Below are positions 10,519 through 18,228 of a stretch of DNA of 33,377 nucleotides, one piece after another; the stretch's first letter is position 1, and each line of letters starts with the position of its first letter. The position numbers and the translations under genes are program-made. The stretch spans positions 1 through 33,377 of the forward strand of contig JAMLGK010000024.1 in assembly GCA_023957995.1 (NCBI GenBank). Direction: 5' to 3'. This DNA comes from Microthrixaceae bacterium (lineage in GTDB: Bacteria; Actinomycetota; Acidimicrobiia; Acidimicrobiales; Microtrichaceae). The notes below the pieces were generated by a model. The model saw only the letters and a program-made list of their open reading frames with translations. It was not told the origin of the DNA and made no database searches.

Positions 10519-10549
10519 AACCTATCGGCGTTGGGGTCACCGGTGGCAA
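10519..10549 (-). promoter_or_regulatory. Promoter of the GH3 gene, leaderless
   Basis: On the minus strand a -35-like TTGCCA (10549-10544) and a -10 TAGGTT (10524-10519), spacing 19 nt, put the transcription start at about 10511, the G of the GTG start codon. Confidence 0.5.
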
Positions 10550-10589
10550 CACGGCATGCGGGCGGGTCCGATCGGCTAGTACTTGGCAG

Positions 10590-11045
10590 ATGAAATCGGA
10601 TTCGCCCAGCCCGCTCGACCATCTCCGCGATCCGCTGGCCGATCCGGTGCTCGACCGTCGTCGCGTCCGGCTGGGTCTGATGCTCGTGGGAACGGGACTC
10701 ATGCACTTCCTGGCACCGGGCCCCTTCCGCAGGATCGTGCCGGGGTGGTTTCCGTGGCCCGACGGGGCAGTGGCGGTGTCGGGGGCAGCAGAGATCCTCT
10801 CGGGGTCGTTGATGGCCCACCCACGCACGCAACGCCTGGGTGGTGCGTTGGCCACCGGCACGTTGGTGGCGGTGTATCCGGCGAACATCCAGATGGCGCT
10901 GGATGCTTCCTGTGGCGGGCGTGGGGGCGCCCGGGAGGGGGCATCCGGACCGACCGGGAGGTTGGCGCTGATGGCGCTGTGGTTACGACTTCCGCTGCAG
11001 TTCCCGATGATCTCCACGGCACTACGGGTGGCCAGGGGCCGCTGA
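10590..11045 (+). CDS. DoxX-like membrane protein
   Basis: A 151-aa protein with about four hydrophobic segments. The patterns GLMHFLAPGPFRRIVPGWFPWP, SGAAEILSG and PANIQMALD, plus a final LRLPLQFPMI, are typical of the DoxX/YkgB-type small membrane family seen in many bacteria, whose biochemical role is mostly unknown. The start at 10590 follows an imperfect -10 (TAGTAC, 10577-10582) by 7 nt, again suggesting a leaderless message; it diverges from the GH3 gene across 78 bp. The loop between the last two helices is Gly/Arg-rich (GGRGGAREGASG). Confidence 0.8.
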   Translation: MKSDSPSPLDHLRDPLADPVLDRRRVRLGLMLVGTGLMHFLAPGPFRRIVPGWFPWPDGAVAVSGAAEILSGSLMAHPRTQRLGGALATGTLVAVYPANIQMALDASCGGRGGAREGASGPTGRLALMALWLRLPLQFPMISTALRVARGR

Positions 11046-11089
11046 GGATTGGGTCCTACGGCCCACGACGCACTTGCGAACCCGCCCCG

Positions 11090-11095
11090 TACACT
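11090..11095 (+). promoter_or_regulatory. -10 box of the GGDEF-EAL gene
   Basis: TACACT is a near-ideal -10 hexamer. It lies about 25 nt before the GTG at 11121, leaving room for the GGGAG ribosome site at 11109-11113. No strong -35 box is seen. Confidence 0.5.
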
Positions 11096-11120
11096 TGGGC
11101 CGGACTCCGGGAGTACCTCT

Positions 11121-14015
11121 GTGGTTCATGGCCCTCGAGAACCGACCTCTGCCTCGCCCCGGGAGGATGCGCGCACCGGAGCTCCCGGCGCCGAGGGTGC
11201 GGTAGGGCTCTCCGAACTGCTCGAACACACGACCGTCGCCATCGCCGCGGTCGACACCGACGGCTATGTCACCTCGATGACGGGGGGGATCACCGAGATC
11301 TCGGGTCTGTCGCCAGAGCGCTACGTGGGGATGCACTGGACGGAGTTCTCCCATCCCGATGACCTGGAACTGGCGCGGGTGGCGACCGAGGAGCTGGAGG
11401 CCGCCCCGGACGGGACGCGACGTTCGTTCCGGATCCGTTACCTCAACTCCGCAGGACGCTGGACCGGGGTCGAGGTAGAGGTGACGCGGATGCTCGACCG
11501 CGATCCACATGTCTTCGTGGTCGTGATCCAACAGGTCGGTGCTCTCGAGGACCACCCCGACCGGGTGGAGGCGTTGTTGCGGTCGGTGATCCACTCGACT
11601 CCCGACGCCCTGCTGCTGGTCGACGACGATGGCGTCGTGGCGTGGGCCAGCCCTTCGGCTTCGACGGCCTCGGGCCGCAACAGCATCGTCGGTCTCAGCG
11701 CGGCCGATGTGGTCCACCCCGATGACCTCGACAGCATCGTCGGGATCCGTGGGCGCTTCGATTCCGGCGAGGGACCCATCGTGCTCGAGTGCCGCATGCG
11801 CGAGCCCGGTGGGGGATGGCGCTGGATGCGGGTGCTGGCCACCGACCTGCGTGACGTCGACGGCGTCGAGGGCGTGGTGTTGATGCTGAGCGACGTGACC
11901 GACGCGGTGCTCGACCGCATCGCCCGTGCCGAGAGCGAGGAACGACTCCGGCGACGCAATGACCTGTTGGAATCCCTTGCGTTCTCGAGCACGACCGGTC
12001 TGTTCGAACAGGACTCGGTCAACGGACTCGTCGCGGCCAACGCCAACTGGGTCGAGATCACGGGTGTCTCGGAGGAAGCCGCGCAGGGCACGGGTTGGCA
12101 CCAGTTGTTCGATCCGGCAGACCTGGGCGAGGTGCAGGATCTGGGTGGGCTGCCACCAGGGCTCGAGGAGCCGGTGCGTCGCCGACTCCGGCGACCCGAT
12201 GGTGAGTACCGGTGGGTGGACATGCGCTCGACGGTGCTGCCGGCCGATGCCGACGGCGTGGTGCGGCGGGTCGGCGGTATCGAGGATGTCACAGCCATGG
12301 TCGAGGCCGAGGCAGGCATGGCGCGGCTGGTGTCGGTCTTCGACACGACCGACGACCTGGTGCTGCTCACGTCGGTCGAGGGCGATGTGCTGTATGCCAA
12401 CCAGGCCGTGACCGACTTCTTCGGTGCCGAGATACCGCCGTTGCAGGACCACCCTGACTTCGCCGGGGTGGTCGACGGCGTGACCGCGGCCCTGGCCCCC
12501 GGGGGTGCCGGACGCTGGAGCGGAGAGGTGACCCTGAGCGGCCGCTCGGGTGAGGTCCGTCCGATGTCCCTCGAGGTCCTCGGCCACTTCAACGAGGACG
12601 GATCGTTGTCGTACCTCTCGACGACCGGGCGGGACATCAGCGAACGAATCGCGCTGCAGCAGCAGCTCGAGCTCCAGGCCACACACGATCCACTCACGGG
12701 CCTGCCGAACAGGGCGATGCTGTTCGATCGCATACACAGGGCATCCCAGGGGCTCGGAGTCGGAACGAACCGGCACCTGGCCCTGCTGTTCATCGACCTC
12801 GATCACTTCAAGATCATCAACGACAGCCTGGGCCATTCGGTCGGTGACCAGTTGCTGTGTGCCATCGCCCGGCGCGTGCGCACGGTGGTGCGACCCTCCG
12901 ACCTGGTCGGCCGCTTCGGCGGCGACGAGTTCGTGGTGCTGTGCGAGGACCTGGAGGACGACGAGGCGGCCACGGCGGTGGCCGGCCGCATCGAGATGAC
13001 CCTCGAAGCGCCCTTCAGGGTGGACGGCCACGACATCCACGTCGGAGTCTCGATCGGAATCGCGCTGGCCGATGAGACCCACGATGCCGAGGCCGTGCTG
13101 CGTGATGCCGATACCGCGATGTACCGGGCCAAGTCCGGTGGCCGCGGGCAATGGGTCGTGTTCGACGAGGCGCTCAGGCGACATGCCGTGGAGCGCCAAC
13201 AGATCGAGTCGGAGCTACGGGCGGCGTGCAACGACGGATCGCTGGAGCTGCACTACCAACCGATCGTGGATCTCTCGAACGGCCGGATCAACTACCTGGA
13301 GGCGCTGCTCCGGTGGCGTCGCGGAGATGAGCTGGTCGGTCCGTCGGAGTTCATGTCCGTAGCCGAGGAGACCGGCCTCATCGTGCGGATCGGTGAATGG
13401 GTACTCGCCGAAGCCTGCCGACAGGCGGCCCTCTGGCAGGGCCTGGCGGATTGTGGTGACCTGGGGATATCGGTGAACGTCTCGGCCCGCCAGCTCCAGA
13501 GGGGTGGGTTCGTACCCTTCGTCGCGGGGGCGATCGAGGCATCGGGGGTGGCGCCGGGGACCCTTGCCCTCGAGATCACCGAGACGACTCTGCTCGACGA
13601 CGAGGACCGAGCGGTGGCTGTTCTCGACGAGCTCCGTTCCCTGGACCTGCAGCTCTCGATCGACGACTTCGGTACGGGCTACTCGTCGCTCACCTACCTC
13701 CACCGGTTCCCGGTCGACATGGTGAAGCTGGACCAGTCCTTCGTGCAGGGCATCTGTGCTGACCGCCAGAAGCGGGCGATCGTGGAGGCCGTGGTCAACC
13801 TGAGCGAGGCGCTCGGCCTCGACTCGGTGGCCGAGGGTGTAGAGACCGACGCACAGCTGTCCCACCTGCGGGAGTTGGGCTGCAACTTCGCCCAGGGCCA
13901 CCTGTTCGCCCCGGCGCTCGATCCGCGGGCGATGGGTGCGATCCTGAGGACCGGACGGATCCTCCCTCCCCGGTCCGAGGAGCTCGCCACCTCGGGTCTC
14001 AACCGTTCTGGATGA
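11121..14015 (+). CDS. PAS-PAS-PAS-PAS-GGDEF-EAL cyclic-di-GMP signalling protein
   Basis: A 964-aa, apparently soluble sensor that could both make and degrade cyclic di-GMP. The GTG at 11121 was chosen over the TTG at 11049 because a GGGAG ribosome site lies 7 nt upstream and a -10 box (11090-11095) falls between the two starts. Four PAS-like domains are placed at about 35-140, 155-265, 280-395 and 400-515. The diguanylate cyclase domain has an intact GGDEF (600-604) and an inhibitory I-site RPSD (591-594) at the standard five-residue distance. The phosphodiesterase domain has EALLR (Glu727), NVSARQLQ, the ITETTLL glutamate, DDFGTGYSS (from 848), KLDQSF and EGVET. All metal and catalytic motifs look intact, so both activities are possible. 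No transmembrane segment is seen. The end overlaps the next gene, tail to tail, by 17 bp. Confidence 0.95.
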   Translation: MVHGPREPTSASPREDARTGAPGAEGAVGLSELLEHTTVAIAAVDTDGYVTSMTGGITEISGLSPERYVGMHWTEFSHPDDLELARVATEELEAAPDGTRRSFRIRYLNSAGRWTGVEVEVTRMLDRDPHVFVVVIQQVGALEDHPDRVEALLRSVIHSTPDALLLVDDDGVVAWASPSASTASGRNSIVGLSAADVVHPDDLDSIVGIRGRFDSGEGPIVLECRMREPGGGWRWMRVLATDLRDVDGVEGVVLMLSDVTDAVLDRIARAESEERLRRRNDLLESLAFSSTTGLFEQDSVNGLVAANANWVEITGVSEEAAQGTGWHQLFDPADLGEVQDLGGLPPGLEEPVRRRLRRPDGEYRWVDMRSTVLPADADGVVRRVGGIEDVTAMVEAEAGMARLVSVFDTTDDLVLLTSVEGDVLYANQAVTDFFGAEIPPLQDHPDFAGVVDGVTAALAPGGAGRWSGEVTLSGRSGEVRPMSLEVLGHFNEDGSLSYLSTTGRDISERIALQQQLELQATHDPLTGLPNRAMLFDRIHRASQGLGVGTNRHLALLFIDLDHFKIINDSLGHSVGDQLLCAIARRVRTVVRPSDLVGRFGGDEFVVLCEDLEDDEAATAVAGRIEMTLEAPFRVDGHDIHVGVSIGIALADETHDAEAVLRDADTAMYRAKSGGRGQWVVFDEALRRHAVERQQIESELRAACNDGSLELHYQPIVDLSNGRINYLEALLRWRRGDELVGPSEFMSVAEETGLIVRIGEWVLAEACRQAALWQGLADCGDLGISVNVSARQLQRGGFVPFVAGAIEASGVAPGTLALEITETTLLDDEDRAVAVLDELRSLDLQLSIDDFGTGYSSLTYLHRFPVDMVKLDQSFVQGICADRQKRAIVEAVVNLSEALGLDSVAEGVETDAQLSHLRELGCNFAQGHLFAPALDPRAMGAILRTGRILPPRSEELATSGLNRSG

Positions 14016-15078
14016 GCGTCTCCACCTCGCCGACGGCGATGTCGAACACCGCTGTGCTGAAGAGCCCGTCGAGAGGTAGCCAGGCTCCGCCGTCCACCCG
14101 GTAGCGGCCACTCCAGTTCAGGGCCGCGTAGCCGGTCCATGTGGGGCGCCTCGGAGCGCCGGTGGAATGCTCGAAGAACAGCACACAGGACACCGGGTCG
14201 GCTGCCTGGAGGGAGACCGACCGGTCGTCGGTCGCGTCGAAGGGCCTTCCCAGCCCGGCGCACCGCTCCACCTGGTCCGCCGAGCCGGGCTGACCGCTGA
14301 ACAGCTCCAGGTGGTGCGGTTCGGCCTCCACCTGGACCGTTCGCCCGGCGAAGGAAACGGTGTCGCTGACCGCGGTGGGAGGCTCCGCGGAGAAGAACAC
14401 CGGCTCGCCGACGATGGTCTCGGCCGCCACTCCGGCGGAGGTCGATCGGGGCGGCGGCGAGATCCGCAACACCGGTGGTGCCAACCGTGTGGTCCGCCGC
14501 AGCAGTCCGCCGGCCACCGCCGATGCTCCCAGCACCGAACCGGACACCGAACGCGGACGCACACTCATCGTGTCGGCCACACCTCCGCAGATCCTCACGG
14601 TGAGTTCCCAGTAGGTCACCATCGGCTCGGTGGCCACCGGCACTGTGCTGGTTGTGGTCGGGCTGGTTGTGGTCGGGGAGGTGGCCGTCGGGGGTGGATC
14701 CGGGTCAGCCGGCACGGTGGAGGTGCCCGCGCTGGGCGGCACCGCGGCGACGACGGTGGTGTTGGAGAACTCCGCCAGCGCGTCGAGGAACGACGGGGCC
14801 AGGAGTTCGGGCATGTTCGCGGCGACGTGCAGCAGGAAAACGATCTGGCGATCGCCCAGCACGTGGGTGCGACAGCGCGGGGCCGCCCCGTCGGCGTGCC
14901 CGCCTCCGGACCCCTCGGACCGGTCGCTCGCAGCCAGGATCGAGGTGATGATCTCGTCGCCGCTACCGGTGGCCCCGGCCCCACCGCCGATGGCGAGCGC
15001 CGGCGATGCCCAGAAACCCGAACAGGCAGTGGCTGCCAGCACCGTCACCGCCAGTCGTAGCAGTCTGTCCTGTCTCAA
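13999..15078 (-). CDS. Secreted protein of unknown function (TTG start in a repeat array)
   Basis: I do not recognise a family. The 359-aa product has a signal peptide (MRQDRLLRLAVTVL, a hydrophobic core, then SPALA), a Pro/Thr-rich linker at about 130-155 (TSPTTTSPTTTST), and several Cys residues (RTHVLG after CR, RICGG, ERCAGLG, SCVLFF) that could form disulfides. The start is inferred to be TTG at 15078, because this gives the positively charged n-region; a later GTG would lack it. That TTG is part of a TTGA stop/start overlap repeated seven times. The gene appears to be translated by coupling from the upstream lipoprotein gene, and the two products probably act together outside the membrane. 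Its 3' end overlaps the GGDEF-EAL gene by 17 bp. Confidence 0.78.
   Translation of the reverse strand: MRQDRLLRLAVTVLAATACSGFWASPALAIGGGAGATGSGDEIITSILAASDRSEGSGGGHADGAAPRCRTHVLGDRQIVFLLHVAANMPELLAPSFLDALAEFSNTTVVAAVPPSAGTSTVPADPDPPPTATSPTTTSPTTTSTVPVATEPMVTYWELTVRICGGVADTMSVRPRSVSGSVLGASAVAGGLLRRTTRLAPPVLRISPPPRSTSAGVAAETIVGEPVFFSAEPPTAVSDTVSFAGRTVQVEAEPHHLELFSGQPGSADQVERCAGLGRPFDATDDRSVSLQAADPVSCVLFFEHSTGAPRRPTWTGYAALNWSGRYRVDGGAWLPLDGLFSTAVFDIAVGEVETLIQNG
14647..14676. repeat. 15-bp tandem duplication in a Thr/Pro linker
   Basis: GCTGGTTGTGGTCGG occurs twice in a row (14647-14661, 14662-14676), in frame, giving TSPTT twice in the linker of the secreted protein. Confidence 0.85.
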
Positions 15079-15190
15079 GGTCTGTCCTGTCTCAAGGTCT
15101 GTCCTGTCTCAAGGTCTGTCCTGTCTCAAGGTCTGTCCTGTCTCAAGGTCTGTCCTGTCTCAAGGTCTGTCCTGTCTCAAGGTCTGTCCT
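15064..15190 (-). repeat. 17-bp tandem array of stop/start junctions (7 units plus partial)
   Basis: Read on the minus strand the unit is TTGAGACAGGACAGACC. The tetranucleotide TTGA recurs seven times, 17 bp apart (plus-strand TCAA at 15075, 15092, 15109, 15126, 15143, 15160, 15177). The first TTGA holds the TGA stop of the upstream lipoprotein gene; the last holds the TTG start of the secreted-protein gene. Every intermediate TTG opens a mini-ORF MRQDRP whose TGA stop overlaps the next TTG, and each unit has AGGA 6 nt before the next TTG. AGGACAGAC at both edges of the original junction may have seeded the duplication. Confidence 0.93.
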
Positions 15191-15965
15191 CCGTCGAGGT
15201 CGTGTCCGTTGCTCCACCGTCGCCGGATGGTTCGAGGCAGGGGTTGGGCGCATCGGGTTCCACCACGATCGTGCGGTCGTCCCACAGTTCCGAGACCATC
15301 AGTCGACCCGACCCGGAGCGGATGGCCCTGCCGCGGCCCGTGGTCACCGCACGGTCGTCGTCGAGGACATGTCGGTCCAGCAGATCCACGCCGACACCCG
15401 AGGAGAACCCGCAGTTGGTCCAGCTGATCGAGCCGTCGGCATGGGAGGTCACCGCCGATGCCGTGTTGACGAAACTGGTGTCTTCCTCGGGGGCAGGGAC
15501 GACCATCATGTTGTCGTCCCGCGCCGCTGCGAGGATCCGTCCTCTCACCTCCCGGTCGAGTTGGGACCCTCCCACCACCACGTCCAGCCAGCGCAGCGAC
15601 GCACGCTGGTGGTCATCACCGGCCGAGAGCGGATCCGCGTAGAGGCCGGTGACGGCATCGTCGAAACGTGCCAACAATGCGTCCAGCTCCTCCCGGAGCG
15701 ACTCCGCTCGTCCGGGACCGGGTCCCGGGTCGACGGGCGCCGGTGGATCAGCAGCTGCGGGCGCAGAGTCGATCGAACTGCCGACCGAACTGTCGATCGG
15801 ATCGGATGTGTCGGTGTCGCGGTCCCCGGAGCCGGCCTCGGATCCCAGGGGTCGAAGTGCCGGGGCCGTTCCCGAACGGTCTCCCGCACAGGCGGTGACC
15901 GTCCACAGCGCAACGGCCGCGATGCCCAGAAGTTGACGACTGCGAAGTTGACGACTGGTCTGCAT
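15177..15965 (-). CDS. Lipoprotein of unknown function
   Basis: No family recognised. The 262-aa product starts at the ATG 15965, which has a good ribosome site (GGGAGAGGA on the minus strand) and gives a lipoprotein signal: MQTSRQLRSRQLLG, a hydrophobic core, then VTAC with Cys26. An Asp/Ser/Pro-rich stretch (about 30-85) is followed by a folded domain with helices (REELDALLARFDDAVTGLY) and a later part containing WTNCGFSSGVGVDLLD and a terminal Cys. The last codons (TEDRP) supply GGAGG, 7 nt before the TTG that overlaps its stop, so the downstream secreted-protein gene was originally coupled to it directly; the junction is now a 17-bp tandem array. Confidence 0.8.
   Translation of the reverse strand: MQTSRQLRSRQLLGIAAVALWTVTACAGDRSGTAPALRPLGSEAGSGDRDTDTSDPIDSSVGSSIDSAPAAADPPAPVDPGPGPGRAESLREELDALLARFDDAVTGLYADPLSAGDDHQRASLRWLDVVVGGSQLDREVRGRILAAARDDNMMVVPAPEEDTSFVNTASAVTSHADGSISWTNCGFSSGVGVDLLDRHVLDDDRAVTTGRGRAIRSGSGRLMVSELWDDRTIVVEPDAPNPCLEPSGDGGATDTTSTEDRP
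15929..15958. repeat. 15-bp tandem duplication near the lipoprotein start
   Basis: GAAGTTGACGACTG plus one base occurs twice (15929-15943, 15944-15958), in frame, giving RQLRSRQLL in the n-region of the signal peptide. Confidence 0.85.
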
Positions 15966-16059
15966 CTCCGGTCCTCTCCCTGAACGAGATGATGCGAGAG
16001 TCAGTCTGGTTGGCCGAGAAGTCCCGCGCAACCCCTTCCTCGAGGAGTGAGGCGTGCCG

Positions 16060-16893
16060 CTACCAGCCCCTGAACTCCGGATCCCGGCGTTCCCGGAACG
16101 CCGAGATCCCCTCGTCGAAGTCGCTGCTGGCGGTGAGCCAGTCCTGCGCCGCGGCCTCGTCCTCGAACGCCGCGTGTCGGCCCGACTCCAGACTGCGGTT
16201 GATCAGTCCCTTGGTCAGCGCCAGGGCGCGCGTGGGGGCAGTGGCCAGACGAGCGGCCAGGGCGTCGACCTCGGCGGCCAGGGCGTCGGCGGGCACGACC
16301 CTGTTGGCGATCCCGAGCTCGGCACAACGAGGGGCCGACACGTCGTCAGCGAGGAACATCAGCTCCTTGGCCACGTGTGTTCCGACGATCCTCGGCAGGA
16401 GGTATGCACCCCCGGCATCGGGGATGATCCCTCGTCGGACGAACACCTCGACGAGTTTGGCGCTCTCGGCCATCACGACGAGATCACAGGCGAGCACCAG
16501 TTGGGCGCCGCCTCCGGCAGCGGTGCCGTTCACAGCCGCCACCACGGGCTTCTCGCAGTCGAGTATCGACGCGATCAGACGTTGCCACCCTCGACGTATC
16601 AAGCGGGCCGCGTCTCCCATGGCCCGTTGTGGCGCCCCGTCGGGTCGCGGAGGCCCGGGGGGTTGGGGTCCGCCGAGGTTGGCGCCGGTGCAGAAGTGGC
16701 GGTCGCCCTCGGCGGCGAGCACGACACATCGCACCGACAGGTCGGCGGATGCCCACTCCATCAGCTCGGTGATCCGGTCGCGCATCGGGCCGGTCAGCGA
16801 ATTGCCACTACGTGCGGCATTGATCGTCACCGTGGCCACACCACCGTCGTTGTCGTAGGTGATGAGTTCCTCGGGGGTGGGGTCGTCGGTCAT
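16060..16893 (-). CDS. Enoyl-CoA hydratase/isomerase family protein, PaaG-like
   Basis: A crotonase-fold enzyme of 277 aa acting on an acyl-CoA. The oxyanion-hole regions are CTGANLGG (about 68-75) and NGTAAGGGAQLVLACDLV. The first catalytic Glu of true enoyl-CoA hydratases (GGGcEla) is replaced by Gln in GGGAQL. The second position reads GIIPDAGGAYLLPR with Asp, the pattern of PaaG-type isomerases and enoyl-CoA isomerases. An isomerase-like role is therefore more likely than plain hydration. A Pro-rich insert (GGPQPPGPPRPDGAP) follows the first oxyanion loop. It starts right after the stop codon of the NADH dehydrogenase gene (TAGATG), so the two are co-transcribed. Confidence 0.9.
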   Translation of the reverse strand: MTDDPTPEELITYDNDGGVATVTINAARSGNSLTGPMRDRITELMEWASADLSVRCVVLAAEGDRHFCTGANLGGPQPPGPPRPDGAPQRAMGDAARLIRRGWQRLIASILDCEKPVVAAVNGTAAGGGAQLVLACDLVVMAESAKLVEVFVRRGIIPDAGGAYLLPRIVGTHVAKELMFLADDVSAPRCAELGIANRVVPADALAAEVDALAARLATAPTRALALTKGLINRSLESGRHAAFEDEAAAQDWLTASSDFDEGISAFRERRDPEFRGW

Positions 16894-18207
16894 CTAGCTG
16901 CTCTCCTCGGGGTGATGGACGTCGGGAATGATCCGGCTGGCACGGTCGTAGGTGACGTAGTTCCACGCCCAGTTCACCAGCACATTGGCGCGGTTCCTGA
17001 ATCCGATGAGCATCACCAGGTGGAGCAGGAGCCAGGCGAACCAGCCCACCACCCCCGACATCCGGATACCTCCCGGCAGTTGCGCCACGGCGTCGTGGCG
17101 CCCGATCGTGGCCATCGACCCCTTGTCGGTGTACTCGAAGGGCTGCACCGACTCACCGTGGATCCTGTGTCGGATCTTGTCGGCCACGTACTCCGCGGAC
17201 TGCATGGCCACGGGTGCGACCTGGGGGAGAAGTGCGCCGCTGGAGTCGGTGGCGCCGGCCATGTCGCCCACGACATGGACCCGCGGATACCCGGGGACCG
17301 AGAGGTCCGGACCCACGACGATCCGAGCACCCTTGGTCAGCTCCACCCCCAGCGTCTCGGCGAGGGGATGGGCCCGCACACCTGCGGTCCAGACCATCGT
17401 GTGCGCAGCGATCTCCGAACCATCGCCCAGGCGGACCGTGGTGGCATCGACCGAGGAGACCGCGGTGTTCAGCATCACCTCGACCCCCCGGTTCTCGAGG
17501 GTGTCGCGCGCCTTGGCCGACAGATTGGGGTGGAAGCCGGGCAGGAGACGATCCCCGGCCTCCACCAGCACCACCCGCGCGCTGCGCAGGTCGAGCCCCG
17601 GGTAGTCGTGACGCAACACCATGGTGCTGAGTTCGATCAGCCCACCCGCCAGCTCCACGCCGGTCGGACCACCCCCGGCGACCACGACGGTCAGGGTGCC
17701 GTCGGTGAGATGGACCGGATCGGTGTCGGCGGTCTCGAACCGCATCAGGACGTGGGATCTGAGCGCCAGGGCGTCTCGCAGTGACTTGAGTCCGTAGGCG
17801 TGTTCCTCCACCCCCGGTATTCCGAAGGGGTTGGTCACGGCTCCGGCAGCGAGCACGAGGTCGTCGTAGTGCAGGGTGGAACCATCGCCCAGTCGCAGCG
17901 CAGCGCGCTCGATGTCGACGTCGGTGACGGTGCCGAGTCGCACGCGGACGTTGTCCTGGCCCGCGAACACGCCCCGAACCGGGAAGCAGATGTCATCACC
18001 GTCGAGTCCGGCAGTCGCCACCTGGTAGAGCAGTGGTTGGAAGGTGTGGTGGTTGCGTGAGTCGATGACGGTCACGTCGACCGGGAGGCCCGCCAGGCTC
18101 TTCGCTGCGGCCAGGCCTCCGAAACCCGCGCCCACCACCACGACGTGGTGCCGGTCGACGCGCCTGGGACCGGATGCTGCGCGTGTGCTCTCTCCCGAGT
18201 GGTTCAC
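16894..18207 (-). CDS. ndh: Type II NADH dehydrogenase (NDH-2)
   Basis: A single-subunit, non-proton-pumping NADH:quinone oxidoreductase on the inner face of the membrane. The FAD-binding VVVVGAGFGGLAAAKSL lies near the N-terminus and the NADH-binding VVAGGGPTGVELAGGL mid-protein. HVVGDMAG holds the second FAD-contacting stretch, and the C-terminus has the membrane-anchoring helix typical of the family (WFAWLLLHLVMLIGFRNR, then NYVTYDRASRII). The GTG at 18207 gives 437 aa and lies 6 nt after a TACGGT -10 box; the in-frame TTG at 18213 directly abuts that box and is less likely. The gene follows the ATP-grasp gene closely and is joined stop-to-start with the crotonase gene. Confidence 0.94.
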   Translation of the reverse strand: MNHSGESTRAASGPRRVDRHHVVVVGAGFGGLAAAKSLAGLPVDVTVIDSRNHHTFQPLLYQVATAGLDGDDICFPVRGVFAGQDNVRVRLGTVTDVDIERAALRLGDGSTLHYDDLVLAAGAVTNPFGIPGVEEHAYGLKSLRDALALRSHVLMRFETADTDPVHLTDGTLTVVVAGGGPTGVELAGGLIELSTMVLRHDYPGLDLRSARVVLVEAGDRLLPGFHPNLSAKARDTLENRGVEVMLNTAVSSVDATTVRLGDGSEIAAHTMVWTAGVRAHPLAETLGVELTKGARIVVGPDLSVPGYPRVHVVGDMAGATDSSGALLPQVAPVAMQSAEYVADKIRHRIHGESVQPFEYTDKGSMATIGRHDAVAQLPGGIRMSGVVGWFAWLLLHLVMLIGFRNRANVLVNWAWNYVTYDRASRIIPDVHHPEESS

Positions 18208-18213
18208 ATCCAA

Positions 18214-18219
18214 ACCGTA
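18214..18219 (-). promoter_or_regulatory. -10 box before ndh, leaderless
   Basis: TACGGT on the minus strand, 6 nt from the GTG at 18207 and identical to the amidase -10 box, in the narrow gap after the ATP-grasp gene. It would let ndh be transcribed independently of its upstream neighbour. Confidence 0.45.
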
Positions 18220-18228
18220 CCGGCAGCC

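Noticed and set aside
11022..13199. 725-codon minus-strand open frame
   Set aside because: Antisense to the PAS-GGDEF-EAL gene, with composition of a shadow and no motif.
15064..15190. CRISPR array
   Set aside because: Units are contiguous 17-bp copies with no variable spacers, and no cas genes are present.
15006..15983. Plus-strand frames through the 17-bp array (repeating Cys/Leu/Ser/Gln residues)
   Set aside because: The repeat is better explained on the minus strand, where it carries real stop and start codons; the plus frames lack starts, motifs and plausible composition.
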